This document shows, piece by piece, positions 44,957 to 58,100 of a stretch of 64,000 nt of DNA. Location: contig OX344762.1 in NCBI GenBank assembly GCA_947034895.1, positions 8,623,501-8,687,500 on the forward strand, in the 5' to 3' direction. Below the pieces are notes generated by a model. The model was not told the origin of the DNA. It saw nothing but the letters and a program-made list of their open reading frames with translations, and made no database searches. Position 1 is the stretch's first letter. The number at the start of each line of letters is the position of its first letter. The position numbers and the translations under genes are program-made. This stretch comes from Rhytidiadelphus loreus (lineage: Eukaryota; Streptophyta; Bryopsida; Hypnales; Hylocomiaceae).

Positions 44957-46326
44957 CATGGAAACCTGGTGTATATATAATCCAACCACAGGCCATCTTC
45001 TGAGCGAGCTTACTCATTGTCAAAGTATATAACGTGATGGATTTCATCAACTGACTCCGGAAAAGAGAAATGAAACCCAAAGAGCTGGGCTTCTTTTCTT
45101 CGGATGAGTTTCAGGTTTGGGAGATTGGATGGGCTCGTGAATCCGTTTTTCTGCTCCACCATCCATTTAGTGAGGAGGGCTTTAATCGATCCACCGGTGA
45201 GCTTCTGGAGCTCAGAGCAGTTCTGAAATTGTACTATGATGTATATTAAAGGACGTCAATGTTCACAGAGAGGGAGAAATAGAGCTTTCTACCGGCCTTT
45301 CATTTGTATGACTCATACCCTAGGTGCGCTTATTACCAGGATTAATTCCATCTGCAATAATTGCGTTTATTGAGTGGACGTTCTTTTTGCTCAATCAGAG
45401 CATGGTTTGTGAAGAGGCTCCCTTCTCGTGTGATGTGCGGTGTGCATTTTCAGAGACAAGCTAAAGAACCTGAAGGTGCTCCATGCTTGCTCACTTTGGC
45501 CATGATCCCAGGTTACTTGTATGAGCTAAATTGCATTTGTAATGGAAATCAAGCTTAGTCTCAGTTTATCATCTCTTGTCATTGCACCATATACGATCAC
45601 TGGGTTCTCAATCAGCCATTTAAAATTAGGAAGGACGTTATATGAAAGTTTTTGTAAGTGCACATAGGGTCCAGGAACTTCGCGATGAAGAGGAAGCAGT
45701 GATAAGGAAAGTACTCCTAATTTCGACCTTGTTAATAAAACCGAACCCATCATAAAATGTGCTCTCTCTAAACATGAGTCTAGGGTCGATTTGGGGAAAA
45801 CCTATGGTCAACCGATTAGAACAGATGCTTATTAGGACGATTTCAGGTTACCTTAACTGGGCAACAAGTTGTAGGCTGTAGGTAATATTAGAGCTAACAG
45901 GATGTAAAAATCGAAAGTATTTTGATTCGGATTATCAAACAAGCACACATTCGATTCAGGTGATACACAAGGTCCGCCAACTGCCATATTAAACCTCAAG
46001 GTTCAAGATCCTAGTTGCCTGCTAATAGAAACACTAACACAACCTATTTCTCTTGCATATCTAATAGAGAGCATGGAGCGCTTACATGTGTACAGGCAGG
46101 CTAAAAAAAGTCATTGCATGACAGTGCGTTGGCACTGCCCTAACCACAGGTCAAGAATGCTACATCCACCCCAGATGTGGTTGCTCACTCGCATGCTCAA
46201 TGTTGCCGCAAATGTAAAGTTTAAGAGCAGATACTTGCCATGAAGACCTGGTCCAACTGGAAGAATAAAGTGTCAAAAGGACGGACAGTGAGCAGGCGAT
46301 TACTTCGACAAATCAACTCCCCCTGG
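44957..46326. other. Convergent 3' regions of MLO and THF1
   Basis: MLO 3' UTR probably extends to around 45250. THF1 transcripts arrive from the other side. No supported gene lies between; ORFs such as 45361-45558 (+) and 45526-45753 (-) have no family resemblance. Confidence 0.45.
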
Positions 46327-48789
46327 CTACTCTTTATTGGCTCCCTCTGTAGTTGCAACAGTCTCGGCTGACTTCGCGTTCGCTGCTGCTGCAGAGGTCT
46401 CCCGCTCTGCTGCCTTTTTCTTCTCCCTGATTAAGAAGCAAAGAGATTGTGAGAAACTGCAGGTCAAGCGTTCTTCAAACCAGGGCTCAATTGCCAGAAA
46501 ACTGGCTCGATTTTAAGACTAAGCATGTTAAAATTATATGTGCAAGCTCAGAACATGCTATAGGGATGTCGAAGGGCTTTCTGTACCACAATAAAAGGCA
46601 ATTCTCAAACGCAATTTGAAAGTCATGCACAGGGGTAGTACTTTTGGAACAAGATTCTGGGGATCGGAATTGGCCTAAAATGGAAAGAAACAGGGAGATC
46701 TGGCACTAGGAGTCGAAAGTTTGGACACTTCCTAATCAGGCACTGTCTCAAGCCTTTCAGAAATTCATGAGCCAGTGCCTTCTCCTTAGATGAAGCATTT
46801 AAAAAGAGCAGCTTCCAATTATATTCAGCAAACATTAGTACTGAAATCCAAGAGAAAACGGAATCAGATAACCCACCTGTCCACATACTCCTTGATCAGC
46901 TCTTTTCCTTGAGCCAACTTGGACAGCAAATTCCTGTACACATCCAAGTCACGGTCCACGCTTCTCTTGCTTACATTCAACGCCTTGGAAAGCTGTAGGC
47001 AAACACCAGTACTCAAATTAGCAATTCATTCATAGAAAGCCACTCAGATAGCGCCACATGTGTCAAAAATTCCACCTTCAGGTTACACTACCTCGCGTCG
47101 AAGATCATTGCAATACAAGCGACTGCATAAACAAGCTACTTTATATTCAAAAGAGAGCATGCAGATTCCCGGAAAGTCCGGTTACGAATTATCAGCATGC
47201 AATCCTAAGCATATTTCGTGGACACTGAGACCGTGCCAAGAGGATAGATTAAAACACTACAATAAAAGAGCACACAATTATCACAATATTTTACCGTTTC
47301 CAAAACTGCCGGGTCGGAAGCGTTCGCGCATTCAAGAAGCCTAAATAAGCCTATTGCAAAAAATCGACTGTAATGGAATGTGCCTGAGCCTCCCGCTCGC
47401 TCAGCAATGTCTTTCAAAGCAGTCTCCACCTCACCATCCTTGCTTGCAAACTCTGCAATCCCGCCACCACTTTGAGCAGCCGCCCATTCCTCTAGCTTTT
47501 TAGCATCTTTTCTGCATTTCCCAACATCGGATATCAACTTGGTCAGAAAATGACAGACCTTCATTGCCTGGAACATAAATCGATAATTGATGCACAGGTA
47601 TGCAGAATTCAAACGTGTGCTTGAAGCCTCATAACACTGAAAATGTCCTGTACGATTATGGTCAATTGGCTAGAAGAGAAAATTCTTAGAAAATTTCATG
47701 AAAGGAGATTTTCGACCCACTTAACCAGAAATGCAGGATGAGTTACCCCAAAAGTGTCAAAATAATCCAAAAATGTATCAAGCATACTAAGTATCTACAA
47801 AGATATTCAAGAATCCCAACTATTCCACCAACATGACCATTGAAGGTCTGTACTAATTTTACTAAATTTGATCAAACATAACAACATCAATGAATCATAG
47901 AAAATGGAGGAAAAGAACCTGTATAATTCGGGATCCTCGTTCAACGCAGCGATGTAAGCCTTGAAAATGGCATCCCGGTCAGCATCATTCGGGTACCCGT
48001 CCATGAGCTGATCGTATACAGTAACGAATCCCAGGGCGAAGATGGGATCGTATTTGTAGGTCGTATTGTACCGCATCAAGTGCTGCTGCACTAAAATCTC
48101 CTGAATTACGTTGCTGTAAATGCTAGGAATAGGCTTTCGGTAGGTTTGAATGAACTTTCCCTTGGTATCAGCCACTGTAGGTACGTCTGCCCTGACCAAA
48201 GCGCCATTTCAAATTTCATCAAACGCGGCTCTCCCACGATGCATAGCATACTTTTTAGTGTTGAGTTTCCCACCCTTTCTACTGTAGCACTAAAGACCAA
48301 CAAATCACTAGGAAAATGTGAGAATTTAAGAATCTCGATGACTCACCCCTCCCTGAATTTGCCTTCAAATCTTTAATTCAACAAATTAGGATGAAATTGC
48401 GTTAAAGAAAATTAATATCAAAAGATCACTGACTCATGAATACTGCGATTTTCCCTTTAACAGCAAATGGGTCCAGGTTGCGAGGAGGGGAATTCAAGAA
48501 CGTCACGGCGCCTCAACAGCAAAACCCTCCTCAAATTCCAAACCAAAATTTTAGTCATACCAGTACTGGTCTGGGCCGCAGCCGCGCGCACCACCACGCC
48601 GCGTCTGTTGCTAACGACGGCCGTCGCTCCAATCTTCGCCCCACATCGCAGCTGCTCCACTGGACAGCACCCCATCTGCCACACCCCGCTTCGCAACGCA
48701 TTCTTCGCTGCTCGGCTGACGCCGACGCCGCCCGAGCCCTTGACGCAACACGGCGCCACCGTCGAGGAGGTCGTCGACAGGGCCGCCAT
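46327..48789 (-). CDS. THF1: THYLAKOID FORMATION 1 / Psb29 protein, chloroplast
   Basis: Five exons on the minus strand: 48789-48561, 48186-47919, 47511-47295, 46992-46877, 46426-46327; all GT-AG with matching phases, giving 309 residues. Exon 1 (76 residues) is a Ser/Ala/Val-rich plastid transit peptide ending near VVVRAAAA. The mature part begins DVPTVADTKGKFIQTYRKPI and contains the family signatures VQQHLMRYNTTYKYDP, ALGFVTVYDQLMDGYP, DIAERAGGSGTFHYSRFFAI, GLFRLLE and SVDRDLDVYRNLLSKLAQ. The tail is a charged KKKAAERE helix followed by an Ala/Thr-rich end. In the family, THF1/Psb29 acts in thylakoid formation and photosystem II-LHCII dynamics and turnover; it is found in cyanobacteria and plastids. 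The exon 2 start uses the inner of two adjacent AG sites, the only one keeping the frame. Confidence 0.96.
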
Positions 48790-49440
48790 AGCCACACTCA
48801 ATCCTCACCCAGAAATTCAAAAAAAGATCAGAAAAAAAAAACACGAACCGATGGCTCGAATGTGACAATGCTGCGACGAGTCAATACGAGAGATCAGAGC
48901 CAGGCACGCCTGCTTGACATGCGATTTGATGTGCAACGACGACGACGTCGACAAGGGCGGGGGAGGGAGATAGGCTTATCCGAAGAAGTGCCCGGAGCCA
49001 TGGCCGGGGCGTGCCGGACTGGGGTGGCCGTGTGGGACCCGCTCCGGGATTCACATGACGGGTGGGCAGGTGGCGTAATTCGCATGCGAGTTGCCTGTTT
49101 GCCCATTGGCAAAGGGTGCTTGGTTCGAAAAAGGCAAAGGTTGGGATTGGCCGGGGCGGGTTGGGGCCGGGCCGGGCCGCATGGGCTGCTGGTTGCTTTG
49201 CTTTTGGAGCTCTTTTGCAAACTGATGCAAGGCAACGGTGGCATTCGTCCAGTGTTTTGCCACGTGTCCTGCCTCTTTGGAATGTCTCTCATGCCACACC
49301 ACCGGTCACTGTGATCAAATGCATGTTTGCCTTGGTACGATGGGGGATCCAAAATATCATTAAAGCATTAGGGTTTCTAGAAGTCACAAAAGTCACCGTT
49401 TCTTTCATCCCTTGGCTTCATCTACATTACATTTGAATTT
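48790..49440 (-). promoter_or_regulatory. THF1 promoter region with G-box
   Basis: GC-rich upstream region of the minus-strand THF1 gene. A G-box-type element, GCCACGTGTC, lies at 49259-49268, about 470 bases before the ATG; such elements are common in light-regulated plastid genes. Its use here is inferred. Large ORFs in this interval (for example 48436-49314 plus) are Arg/Gly-rich products of GC bias and are not called as genes. Confidence 0.45.
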
Positions 49441-50103
49441 TTATTCAACTTACTTGTATTTTTTGAAGAATGTCAAGTAAGCATGATCATAACATTGTAC
49501 AAGGTAGATGAGCCCATTATTACATAGATTTGCTATCTAAGCACTTTGAAGAAGCTATTTGTCAACTCCCATATTTTTCAAAGATTGAAAAGTTTGAGAG
49601 AAGTCATGTGCAGAAAAAAAAATAAAGACATTCAGATAAGAAGTAAATTTTCTATGATATTTCAAAGGTAAAATGTTACAGCGTGAATAGATCCTTAATG
49701 AAGTGTGAGTAGACCCTTATTAGAGTATGGATGACGTATCTACTCCCCAAGTGCATTGCCATCATGATAAAGGGTTGTTAAGATGTGATAATAGATGGGC
49801 CAGTGACATACACAAAGAAGGTTCTTGTAGGTGGCAAAATTGGAAAGATGGTGATATTGGGTACTTCTACCTTCACCATGTACTAGTCTTTCCTATGTTG
49901 GGAAGGTACTATGCTTTGCTAGATACTTGGAAGGGACTTATCAATAAATTCTATGATTGGATTTGGCTAAGAAGCCTTACAAGACAATTTTGTTTACTAT
50001 AGGGGTCCCCTTTTCAAGGATGCAAAAAAGCCCCCTCCCTTATTGGTAAATAATGTTATGATTGCATGTATTCTAATCACATTGGGTTATCTTCTTCCTA
50101 AAG
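49441..50103. other. AT-rich DNA, no gene recognised
   Basis: A 91-codon ORF at 49727-50002 (WQNWKDGDIGYFYLHH) could be a decayed transposon piece but shows no identifiable domain. Nothing else visible. Confidence 0.35.
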
Positions 50104-50401
50104 CATTAGATGTTATTTTAGCCAAGGAAAGGGCTATTTCAGGCCCATTCCCCTAGTTGTTCCATAAGCAGGGAAAGAACACCAACCTTTCATAATATTA
50201 TTATTATTTTTTAAATAAATAATAATAAGTTTAAAAAAAATTAGAATTCTAAAAAAAATAAAAATAAAATTTCATTAAATTTTTTTTTCCTGTAACGTGG
50301 CCGAAGTTCGGCCACATCAAACTGTTGTGCCACCATAGTGGTTCCCATAGCCCTAAGAACTCACAACCCCTTACACCCGTGAAAAAACATCTAACCTAAT
50401 G
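50104..50401. mobile_element. 'CATTAGA' MITE family, copy C
   Basis: About 298 bp, from CATTAGATGTTATTTTAGCC to AACATCTAACCTAATG. Left arm 'gggctatttcaggcccattc' matches copy B; an AT-rich core follows, then the hairpin GTGGCCG-aagtt-CGGCCAC (about 50298-50316). Same orientation as A and B. Confidence 0.65.
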
Positions 50402-52149
50402 TGAGGTTTAGATGCCACCTTTTATAGAAGATTAAAGGGTGAGAAAGAGGGTTGGGATTGACGGGGTTGATTGTGAGATTATCTAAATGGGAGTTATATG
50501 ATATTTGTGGATTACGTGGATCGAAGAATATTTTTGGGTTTAGCATGTGGGTTACTATATACATTTAGGGCCTAATACTCTTGTAAGATGCAAATTTGAA
50601 GTGAGGTGGAGGTAGGAGAGGATTTCCAAGGTTTGTGTACATATTAGATGTTCATTTGAATGATTGTATTTATCTAAAGACGATTGTAGGAATTTATAAG
50701 GATATATGTATGGTATTTGTGTTTTTTGGTTGTCAAGCTATAAACTTGTAGTTTGTTAAGGGTAGAGTGTTGGCTTTGCAATTGGTTCAAATTTGATCTT
50801 GTTCTCTTTTGAGATATTAGATAGCTTGAAGTGACTTAATATTGTTGATGAGTAATTTAATTGGTAAGAAATATCAATTGGACTCTATTAGCAGGTCTTA
50901 TTCAATCCCTAAAATAATTGACTTTAGTCTGTATAGTGTTTGTCACTTTGAGTTTGGTTTGGACTTTTAGTCCATTTATTTCACCAGAGGACTTTAATAA
51001 GCCATACTTAACAAACCAAAATTTATTTTCACATAGATTTGCATTGTTCTTGAGTATTTCTAGTCCTTTAAACGTTCCAAACTTGTCATGGTTGTCATTT
51101 AGGTAAAATAGGATACTTTGACATTGATGATCTATTTTCTACAATCCATTTAGATGTATTAAAAAGGGTTCTATGTCTTTTGGATACTTGAAGTAGATTA
51201 GGTACAAAGTTATAATAACGGGCAAGAAAAGATTGCAGAACATATTTAACACTGACTTTATACAAAAGCTTGACATTGCAAAAAATATATACTATAAAAC
51301 CTCTATGGAACATGCAAGATCAATGCTCTAATATTGCAAATCAAGTGTGCGCTACCAATGGCACAATTTGGATTGCAGCTGAAGTAATTTAGTAGAAAGA
51401 CATTTCCTGTGACTTGAAAATCATAACCACCTTTCAATGGTGTATTGTCCATTCATCCATCAAGCAAGGTGGCATTTAAAGGATTTTCCCACAAAAAGAT
51501 TTAAAGACTTTGGTAGTGATAGTTGAAGATTATTTTGTCAACCAATTTTCTTAGCTGATTCAAGATTCAAGAATAGAGTTTAGGATTTGTGAGTCCTTTT
51601 GACTTGATATAGAGGCTCATTGGTTTGTATCTCTTTTTTTAAATCTAATTATGAAGTTTGACTTTCTTATTTGGCTATGATTCCTGTACTTCAAAAAATG
51701 AGATATGTCTTTTAGTTGCTTTGGATCTATCTCTTTCAATTTGCTTCTCTTGGAAGCATTTTCTTATTTCCAGATCTTTAGTATATAATCCATTGAAGAA
51801 TTTTTCCAAACACATTTGATCACTCATAGCATTAGTAGAAACTACTCTTTCTAGGAAAGCTCATTCACAATTCTCCATCAATTTCAAGTTTGCATGTTAA
51901 CCCCTAAAGGACCATCGTGTGTTTTTTGGCAACATAATTTTTTTGGGTAGGTATGTGTGACTAGAGATTTGCATATTTCAAGCTAAAATTTTAATAGAAG
52001 GTGGGGACATGGAATATCTTTCATGTGCACTAAATTTCATGACATTTGGAAATATGAATCAAAAGTTATGGCCTAATATGTTATTTTTTTTTGTAAATAG
52101 GCAGTTTGGGCAGATCAGAAAAAATCACTTTTTTTAGAAAAAAAAAATT
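50402..52149. other. AT-rich DNA, no gene recognised
   Basis: Only short ORFs without family resemblance and no transposon ends that I can pair. Confidence 0.4.
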
Positions 52150-52440
52150 TTAAGTTGATTTTCTAGAGCTATATATACACGGAAAGCTTTGAATCATTCC
52201 ATTTTGATTCATGAGTCAGAAATTATGAGGAGTTTTAGTTTGTAGGCAGTTTTGGAATCTCTAAAATAAAATAAACTTTGAAGTCCTTTATCTTACTCAA
52301 TTTGTAATAGTTTATGAAAAGAAAAAGAAAAAAAGATGTGGATTGTTTATTAAAACATTGCAAACATTGGGATTGACATTTTTCACTTCCATAACTAAAT
52401 TCTTAACAATTTCATATTTTGAATCGTTCTCTACTTCTTT
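52150..52440. repeat. Inverted partner of the repeat at 5530-5830
   Basis: Contains 'aagctttgaatcattccatt', 'agaaattatgaggagtttta' and 'actaaattcttaacaatttc' in the reverse order and orientation of the 5.5-5.8 kb copy. A following stretch to about 52740 ('gtttttggtgaaaacatagt') also resembles 3215-3260 inverted. Confidence 0.6.
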
Positions 52441-52740
52441 CTACTTGCAATTTTTTTCCTATATGTTGTACAAATCTAAATGATGTGGGATTTTTTAAGC
52501 ATGTAAACAACTTGTATAGAAAAAAGAATCCAAAGAAGCACCACCATTTTGGACATTTTTTTCATAGAAAAACTTGTGAGCTTGTAAAGTGCAGCTACCT
52601 TGTTTTTTGTAGGGCTAAAAATAGGATTTCAGTGAATTTGAATGCTTATATCTTGCAATCTAAGTGATGGAATTTTTTGAAATTTTTCCACATCTTTTGA
52701 GAAATCTTAGAGCGTTTTTGGTGAAAACATAGTCAAGGAA

Positions 52741-54040
52741 CTTAAGGGGTACATTTGGGACTCGAAGTGATCACTCCTTATAATTTAAGGTATACACCTC
52801 ATTTAAGAAGGTACTTGATGTGAGGTTATTTACCTTGGTTATTGCATTTAAGATGACCATATTTTTACATAAAAATTTACAAGGGGAATATTTTCAATAC
52901 CCTATGATTTTTTGTAAATTCATTCATGCATTTTTAAGTAGGGCTATCTTATATATAAAATTTAAGTGTCCTATTCTTTCTACCCCTGCCTTTCTTCACA
53001 AATTTTTCCTTTTCTCTACTACTAAATCCTAAACTACATGATTTGTTAGGCATGTGAGAGGTACTCCATATTTTTTGAGTAAAACTTATTGGAATGGATT
53101 TGAAAAGAGGGGCTCTTTGTAGGGTAATTCTTTGAAATTTTTGTGTTCTTTACATCCATAACCTCATTTTTGCAAATCCAGTTTTGAACTAAGGTCAATG
53201 CAATTTTGGCTTGGTTAACCACTTGACCGCATACTTCCACATTTGCAATTTTAGAAAAATAATGTAGTTTGGTAACACCAAATCAAACCATTAGATAAGA
53301 CAACAACTTGATAAAGTATCTCTACAAATTAAGATGACTTCCATCTAAGCAATAATGAGGATGAAACTTGAGTTTAAATCTATTAGTTGTCCAAAAATTG
53401 GATGTTGGAGAGCTTTAGGATTAATTCACCAATTCAACACCAAATTAGGTGTGCACAAGGGTGTGCACCACTTCATGTTTCAATTGTCGGCCATGACAAA
53501 CAAGTGAGCCATCCATAGTCTCAACCTTGCTCAGATTTCATCTCTTCGTGCTCCTAATCTCATAGTACTTAGACAATTGTTTATAAATCTCACACAAACT
53601 TCTGCTTAACCTTAGACCGCCCAAGTGGATGGATTGTGTCCTCTGAAAATTGAAAAAGGGCTCGATGCTAGATTTGATTTGGGCACTCCGTTAGATAATT
53701 TTTAGGGTTAACTGAGGGCATTGAGGAGTAATTTGACCATATGAATATGGTCACTTCTAACATGCAAAACATTGCCAGACATTTTAGATTCGTGGAGAAG
53801 AAAATCCGGAACTTAGCAATTAGTCTAGTTGTCCAAAAACTAACTGCTTGCAGCTGGTGTTGGATTATTGGGCTTAGGATCCCGTTTAGTGGAAGGAAAC
53901 AGTGTTGTAGGGTTACAAGCGCCACACAACTTGCTATAGTGTGGAAGTGGTTTAGGAGTGATTTTGTACGATGGAGGCAATGATGATGGACAACTTAGTA
54001 TGCTTCATTGGATGGCAAATTGCCAATGTGTTTGCACAGA
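52741..54040. other. AT-rich DNA, no gene recognised
   Basis: Short overlapping ORFs at 53668-53983 on both strands have slightly more balanced composition but no recognisable domain. Confidence 0.35.
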
Positions 54041-54340
54041 CATTAGATATTTTTTCGGGCCTCCGGGAGACCGCCTCGAGGAGACCGCATGTCATAATGC
54101 TGTGATAACTAGGGAATGTGATTGCTGCAGTGACACCGTAGTGGTCCTACGTGGCTGAGAGGCTACCAACTAATTTCTCAAAAAAAATTCAACTTTTTCT
54201 TGCATTTGAAGAATTTTTTTAAAAATTGATTTAAATTTTTTTTTTTTCTTCTAAGAGCTAGCCGTTCCTTCAGTGCGGGGGGAACAGTGAAGGAAACATG
54301 CCTTAAACAATCCCCCAAAGGCCCGAAAAAACATCTAATG
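54041..54340. mobile_element. 'CATTAGA' MITE family, copy D
   Basis: 300 bp, left CATTAGATATTTTTTCGGGCC, right GGCCCGAAAAAACATCTAATG: about 20-bp inverted ends with one mismatch. Opposite orientation to A-C: the hairpin (CGTAG/CTACG, near 54137-54151) precedes the AT-rich core. Confidence 0.7.
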
Positions 54341-54802
54341 TGTTGGAGGGATCCAAGAAAGTAGTTGTACATTTTGGCAAAAATATGAAGAGAAGTAGTA
54401 GTGAGTGGGGAGGGATTCATCATTTTCTCAATTGCATTGTGTTTGGAGCACCGTTGGATGTTAGGGGAGTGAGCAACTTGCTCCTAACGCACTACTTGCA
54501 ATCACGCCCCCCTTGATGCGATGGTTCTACCGGATCTTGGAATTTCGACAATATGATGACTTCGTTGTGGGTTGGTTGTGCATCAAAGGAGGAGGTTTTT
54601 GAGGTCCATCATAAATTGTTTTGATGGACGTTGGACAAAGGTGCTTGCGAAGTGACTACTCAGAAGGTCATGAACTGCTTCCAAGAAGATTTTTGCTTTC
54701 CTTGCCACAACCTTACAACACCATTATGGAACTTTCCTAAACATACTAATTATTCTATTCATCTTTTGGTGGATTGTTTTGCTCTTTTCAAAAGCACATA
54801 CT
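54341..54802. other. Spacer between MITE copies D and E
   Basis: About 460 bases of moderately balanced composition. A 71-codon ORF starts at 54631 and runs into copy E. It might be remnant coding sequence of a transposon, but no domain was recognised. Confidence 0.3.
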
Positions 54803-55108
54803 CATTAGATGGGTTTCCAGCATTGTGGAGGGCCGCGAGTTATTAGGCCTTGGGAACTGCTGCAAACTCCCTGCGAATTACTGCGAACTGCCTGCTGATG
54901 TGGTCGAGCGACTGCCACATCGGCAAATTTTCAGGGGGGTTTTCAGTTTTTTTTTCTCATTTCAAGAATGTAATTTTTTATTTTATTTTTTTTCAAAATT
55001 TTTCTATCGGGAACGACTCGGGAACAGTTGTTCCCCGAAACTGCTAGGGGGATCAGGGTCGGGAACAGGCCCGAAACGGCCCTCCCAACCCCCAGAAAAC
55101 ATCTAATG
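54803..55108. mobile_element. 'CATTAGA' MITE family, copy E
   Basis: 306 bp, from CATTAGATGGGTTTCC to CCAGAAAACATCTAATG. The right arm carries 'ggaacaggcccgaaacggcc', the complement of the shared arm phrase of copy B. The hairpin GATGTGG-tcgagcgactg-CCACATC (about 54896-54920) precedes the AT-rich core, so orientation is the same as D. Only 462 bp separates D and E. Confidence 0.7.
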
Positions 55109-58100
55109 AATTCATTATTGCTTAAGTCTATGACGACCATCAATATCAACCTATAGACTCTTCACTTAGGAATCAAAATTAAATCTAATTCATTAGAAGT
55201 CATAAAATTACAATTTAAATTAAAGTTTGTTTCTTTTCCATTTTTCTGTCTACCTAAAAGAATTGGAAATTGTTGGCCTTCTAGTTTCTTCCAAACATTT
55301 GTTTCTCTTTAGATGTGTCATTCTTGAGCCACCTACCATACATAAAAGCTTACTCAAAATTTTCCACTTCATTGAAGATGTGTAAGAGCATTTGCAATGT
55401 ACTCTAGGCAAATGGTGGGGCATTCCACAAGGCTTGCACAATGTTGGGATTTTTTGAGAATAAACTGATCCAATGCAAAGCTAGCAGTATATCCAAATTT
55501 CAAATGAACTCTCACATTATAAAAAGAAGAAGAAGAAAACATTCTACATTAAAAAAAGACTTATCATGCAAATAAGGGAAGGCCAAATTATTAACACTCA
55601 TACCAATGCTTGAAAAGGTATGACAATAATGACTATTCCTACAATAGGCCAACTCAGAGACCCTTCATATTTTGCAAATTTTTCAGGATTAGGAAGGATA
55701 ATGTTGTTCCTAGGAATAAAAAAAGAGAGAGAGAGCTATGCCAATTGCATTGGAAAGTGTTTTTTGGAGTTGCCCCTTTATTATGCCAATACTATTGTTA
55801 CAATAATTTTTGAATATATTCAAAATAACACGAGGCCTTTGCTATGGAAATGTTTTGAGTGGAGTCACTTTAAACCCTCAAATTCCTAAACAACCCTAAA
55901 CCTCGTCCCAAGCTCTTGTTTATCTAAATCCCAATCCTATAATTCCCACTATAACTTAACTAACAGGCATAGCTACCTTTGGCCTACTATATCTTATAGA
56001 AAATGTCTTCAAATGTTTTGAAGTTTTACTAAAAAGTAGATCAATTTATCAAATCCTTACATACCAAATTTTTCCCTAATCTAAGATATTTTCCAACTTT
56101 GGTGGACATTTCCCCACTATTGACGATTTGCCCTTTCCAAGATACCCTAAACTAGCATAGCTGACTTTGACATAACATATCTTATGAAATGTCTCTCTAA
56201 ATGTTTTGAAATTTTGCTACAAAGTATATCAACTGACCAAATCTTCACACAAAAAATTTCATCCCAACCAAAGATATTCTTTAACATTAGTAGACATTTT
56301 CCACTCTAACTTTGCTTAGTCACGGTTTCTATACCCGGTTGTATTTTTGTGCATTGCTTATAGATCCCAAGTCCATAGAAGTCAAGATTTAAACACAAGA
56401 AGAGCAATGAGTGAATAAAGTTACCCTCCAAGTTTCATAGCCATAAAACAAAAACTCAATAAGATTTGGGCTCCTCAATGCAACCTCCTTGGGTTAAATT
56501 TGAAACACCTTCACTTTGCAACTTCATATCTCCTTCTTCGTAATAGATTTAGATCTCAAACTTGTCATCATCCCAGATAAACCTACCAAAAACTCAAATC
56601 CAAAATCTTGCCTTGATTCAACATTTTATCAAAACACAACACAAATCCCTCCATGTAAATGCCTCTTTTAATATAAAATCAAACAACAAAACATAGTTTG
56701 CACTTTGCACCCTAAGTGCCTTCCACACCTCCCAAACTACCCAGAGAGAGAGAGAGAGAACAATTCATCGCCCTGCCAAGGCAGTTTCTATTCATTCAAA
56801 GACATACACTCCACGTACCAGTACTATTCATGCAATCATCTCGTCTGGTTATTCATTACACCTACTTGTATAACAGGTGTATTTTCATGAATGGGATGGA
56901 GGGATGGGTAACTTAATGGTTGGTCATTCAAAACATTCTGAACATCTACTAAAACTTGTCTGGAGCCAAACTCACACCTTCATGCTTGCTTACATAAGTG
57001 AAATTAATCCACTTTTTGGTATCTTTCAAGTAAGCTACCATAAACTGCTTTCCTTGCTGGATTTAGACAAAGTAATGACCTCTAGAATGAGTCCCTCGTT
57101 TTTTAAGAAAAACCTCTGCTGGACTTTCCTGTTGGTCATTCTATAGACCAGGTCTTTGTATTATCGCATTACTTTGGCCCAAAGTTCCACATGCATAATA
57201 CTAGCTCTAGAAACCCTCCCATCATAAACAAACTCTCTAGTTCCAAAACATGTTCATCGTTTCCTTGCCACCTCTCCTTGTCGAATCTGCAAAAAACTTG
57301 CAATTGAGGGTCCGTGCCTCACCTGCACCCATGCCACCATCCAAAACAAAAAGTTAGAATCGTGACGCATGCAAGGTGTCTTCAGCACGACAACCAGTTG
57401 TTATCCGTGACGCAATCACAAGTCCATAAGATCCCTAAGAAGAAATTGTGTTCACTCTCTATCTCTGTCTAACCTTATCGCCCATGTTGATACCGCACAA
57501 AGAAACTTGCTGCAGTTCACAGTATCGTCAAGCTACGTTGTTCCGATACTTCCAACAGCAAGTTTACCCCCTGGATCACTGACTAGTTTGCACCGAGCCT
57601 TGCCTTCGCACTTGCTCTCCTTAACACATTGGATGGCTAGTTCAAGGATGAGCCCCCTGGGGTGCTGCTTCCTTTTAGTTACAACATTTGAAAATCTGAA
57701 ATTAAACCATTAGCCTACATATGGCGGTGGTCATTTCCTCCTGTGGTCGTATGAGCCTGACTGGCTGCTCAAATTATCTGCACCCATTAAATTTTCCGTT
57801 TCTTTTTGCAAATGGCGCTTCTTCATTGCCCCGACCAGGTTATCTGACTTATATGGTCCCGATGTACCATCGTCAGTTCTGTAACTTTAAACCTGCCATG
57901 GTTCCATCAGATTCATCCTTTTCATAAATCCAGATCCTTGTGTGTTTTTGTAAATATTGTCGTTTGTTTCACAAGTAATTATCTTTATATAATTGCTTGG
58001 ATCTGGGTTATAGACTAATCTAGTGCTTCTCAACGACATTTTGCACACTACGTTTCAGTATCGGTATTCATTGGATGTACTGTACAGCATTTTCCTGCTT

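Noticed and set aside
48436..49314. 292-codon plus-strand ORF upstream of THF1
   Set aside because: It lies over THF1 exon 1 and its GC-rich promoter; the product is Arg/Gly/His-rich, as expected from GC bias, with no domain.
56877..57146. Possible Ty3/gypsy reverse transcriptase remnant
   Set aside because: Loose resemblance over about 20 residues (SKHSEHLLKLVW), no catalytic YxDD motif, no LTRs or primer-binding site found.
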